Source: Candidatus Hydrogenedentota bacterium
GTDB lineage: Bacteria > Hydrogenedentota > Hydrogenedentia > Hydrogenedentales > SLHB01
Reading direction: 5' to 3'
Length of the DNA stretch: 6,616 bases
Assembly: GCA_035416745.1 (NCBI GenBank)
Contig: DAOLNV010000011.1
Coordinates: 75,277 to 81,892, forward strand
Shown: in pieces, positions 5,807 to 6,616 of the stretch
Layout of the letters: each line of letters starts with the position of its first letter
How positions within the stretch are numbered: position 1 is the first letter of the stretch
Program-made: the position numbers and the translations under genes
Notes under the pieces: model-generated
The model's input: the letters and a program-made list of their open reading frames with translations, nothing else
What the model was told of the DNA's origin: nothing
The model's database searches: none

Positions 5807-6616
5807 CTACTCGTGTTCGTCTTCCAGAGGCGTGAGATCCTCCAGAGGGCCTGGGGGCGTCTCGGGCAATCCGAAGGTTTCCGGCCCTCTCGTTCCGTTC
5901 CAGCCGCCTTGGGCATTCCCCGCGTCGTCCGGTTCGGATTGGGCAGGATCGATGTCCTCCTCATCCGGGGCGGGCGGGAGAACCATACGGTCGTCATCGA
6001 ATTGGTCGTCTTCCACGGGGCCGGAAACTGAGGTTCTCTTCGGCATCGCGGTTTCTTGTCCGTGTTGCCGTTCTTCGCGCTCCGCGCCCGGACCTTCCGC
6101 TTCGGGCGTTTCCAGCGGCCGGGGCGGCGCCCACGAAACGGCGTCTTCTTCGGAACCGGGCTCGTTTGTTTCGTCGCCCGCGGCCCTAAGCTCGTGGCAG
6201 AGCTGGTCCAAGGCATCGGCGGACGCCATCAACGCAGGCCGCATCTCGTCAAGGCGGCGAGCGGTTTCGAGTCCGGCCTCGTTGGTTCGCGCCAACCGGG
6301 CCTGCAGCTGGGCGAGTTTGCCTTCGAGCTCGCCGGCCTGGGCGTTGGCCCGCGCCACCTGAGCAGCGGCGTCCTGGCGGAGAGCGTCCATTTCCGCGGC
6401 TTGTTCCGCATACCGTCCTTCCACCTGCTGCAACTCCGCCCGGACTGCCTCGAGAAGATTCCGGGTTTCGCCCAGGGCGGCGTGCAGACCGTCGCGCTCA
6501 TTGCGGGCTTCCTCAAACGCCGCCCGCATCGTCTCGTGTTCCTGGATATTCTGCTGGAGCGCCGATTCGAGGGTCTCGCGTTCCCGCTGGGTGTTATCGA
6601 GGGTCGCGCGCAGGTC
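5807..6616 (-). CDS. Coiled-coil protein with acidic C-terminal tail (5' partial)
   Basis: The frame is open from the window edge at 6616 to the TAG at 5807, giving the last 269 residues of a longer protein whose start lies outside. An internal ATG at 6529 is not a convincing start because the same helical, charged sequence continues upstream without change. Residues 1 to about 147 (window numbering) are rich in Ala, Glu, Leu, Gln and Arg with no proline except one near 127, as in a long coiled coil (e.g. QVARANAQAGELEGKLAQLQ). From about 148 to the end the sequence becomes proline-rich and strongly acidic (VEDDQFDDD, DEEDIDP, LEDEHE), probably a disordered tail. No membrane segment or enzyme motif is visible in this part. 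It converges on the large repeat protein with a 246-bp gap. I cannot name the family; a scaffold, SMC-like or cell-structure role is possible but unproven. The reading frame is convincing because high-GC third-position bias and sensible protein composition agree. Confidence 0.72.
   Translation of the reverse strand, partial: DLRATLDNTQRERETLESALQQNIQEHETMRAAFEEARNERDGLHAALGETRNLLEAVRAELQQVEGRYAEQAAEMDALRQDAAAQVARANAQAGELEGKLAQLQARLARTNEAGLETARRLDEMRPALMASADALDQLCHELRAAGDETNEPGSEEDAVSWAPPRPLETPEAEGPGAEREERQHGQETAMPKRTSVSGPVEDDQFDDDRMVLPPAPDEEDIDPAQSEPDDAGNAQGGWNGTRGPETFGLPETPPGPLEDLTPLEDEHE

Noticed and set aside
5587..6362. Other open frames on both strands over the coiled-coil gene
   Set aside because: Their translations are Ser/Arg/Pro-rich, as expected from shifted frames of GC-rich coding DNA, whereas the chosen frame gives a coherent coiled coil and stays open to the window edge.

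Overview
The window is high-GC bacterial DNA, apart from an AT-richer stretch around 2340-2520. It carries three complete genes and two genes cut by the window edges. A NodT/OprM-type outer-membrane efflux lipoprotein points to a Gram-negative cell envelope. A very long anchored protein made of carboxypeptidase-regulatory-like repeats, a cysteine-cluster protein and a solo REP-like palindrome would fit an environmental lineage such as Planctomycetota, Hydrogenedentota or Verrucomicrobiota. No marker gene is present, so the lineage is a guess.

Left part (1-1550, minus strand): a CerR/CecR-type TetR repressor (813-1472) is followed after 6 bp, in the same reading frame, by a NodT-family efflux outer-membrane lipoprotein whose 3' end leaves the window at position 1. 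This is the usual layout of a self-regulated multidrug or toxic-compound efflux operon, and the periplasmic adaptor and inner-membrane pump would be expected beyond position 1. Upstream of the regulator lies a sigma70-like promoter (TTGACA / TAGAGT) with a perfect GAGTT-G-AACTC palindrome over its -10 box, a good candidate for the repressor's operator.

Middle (1750-2578): a 193-residue cysteine-cluster protein of the YkgJ/DUF3109 kind is encoded on the minus strand (1750-2331). The 277 bp between it and the repressor gene hold the repressor promoter and no convincing gene. The 247 bp on its other side form a divergent promoter region containing overlapping -10 boxes for both directions and a perfect 19-bp inverted repeat (2421-2476).

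Right part (2579-6616): a 993-residue protein on the plus strand has an N-terminal membrane anchor, a Pro/Ser/Arg-rich linker and ten tandem beta-sandwich repeats. Converging on it, after a 246-bp gap (5561-5806) in which I see no gene and no clear terminator, is the C-terminal part of a coiled-coil protein with an acidic, proline-rich tail (5807-6616, minus strand); its start lies beyond the window.

Apart from the repressor-efflux pair, the genes show no obvious functional link. I see no RNA gene, CRISPR array, transposase or phage gene. I do not see a clear new multi-gene system; the most unusual items are the ten-repeat anchored protein, the palindrome in the divergent promoter region and an enlarged loop in the efflux protein.
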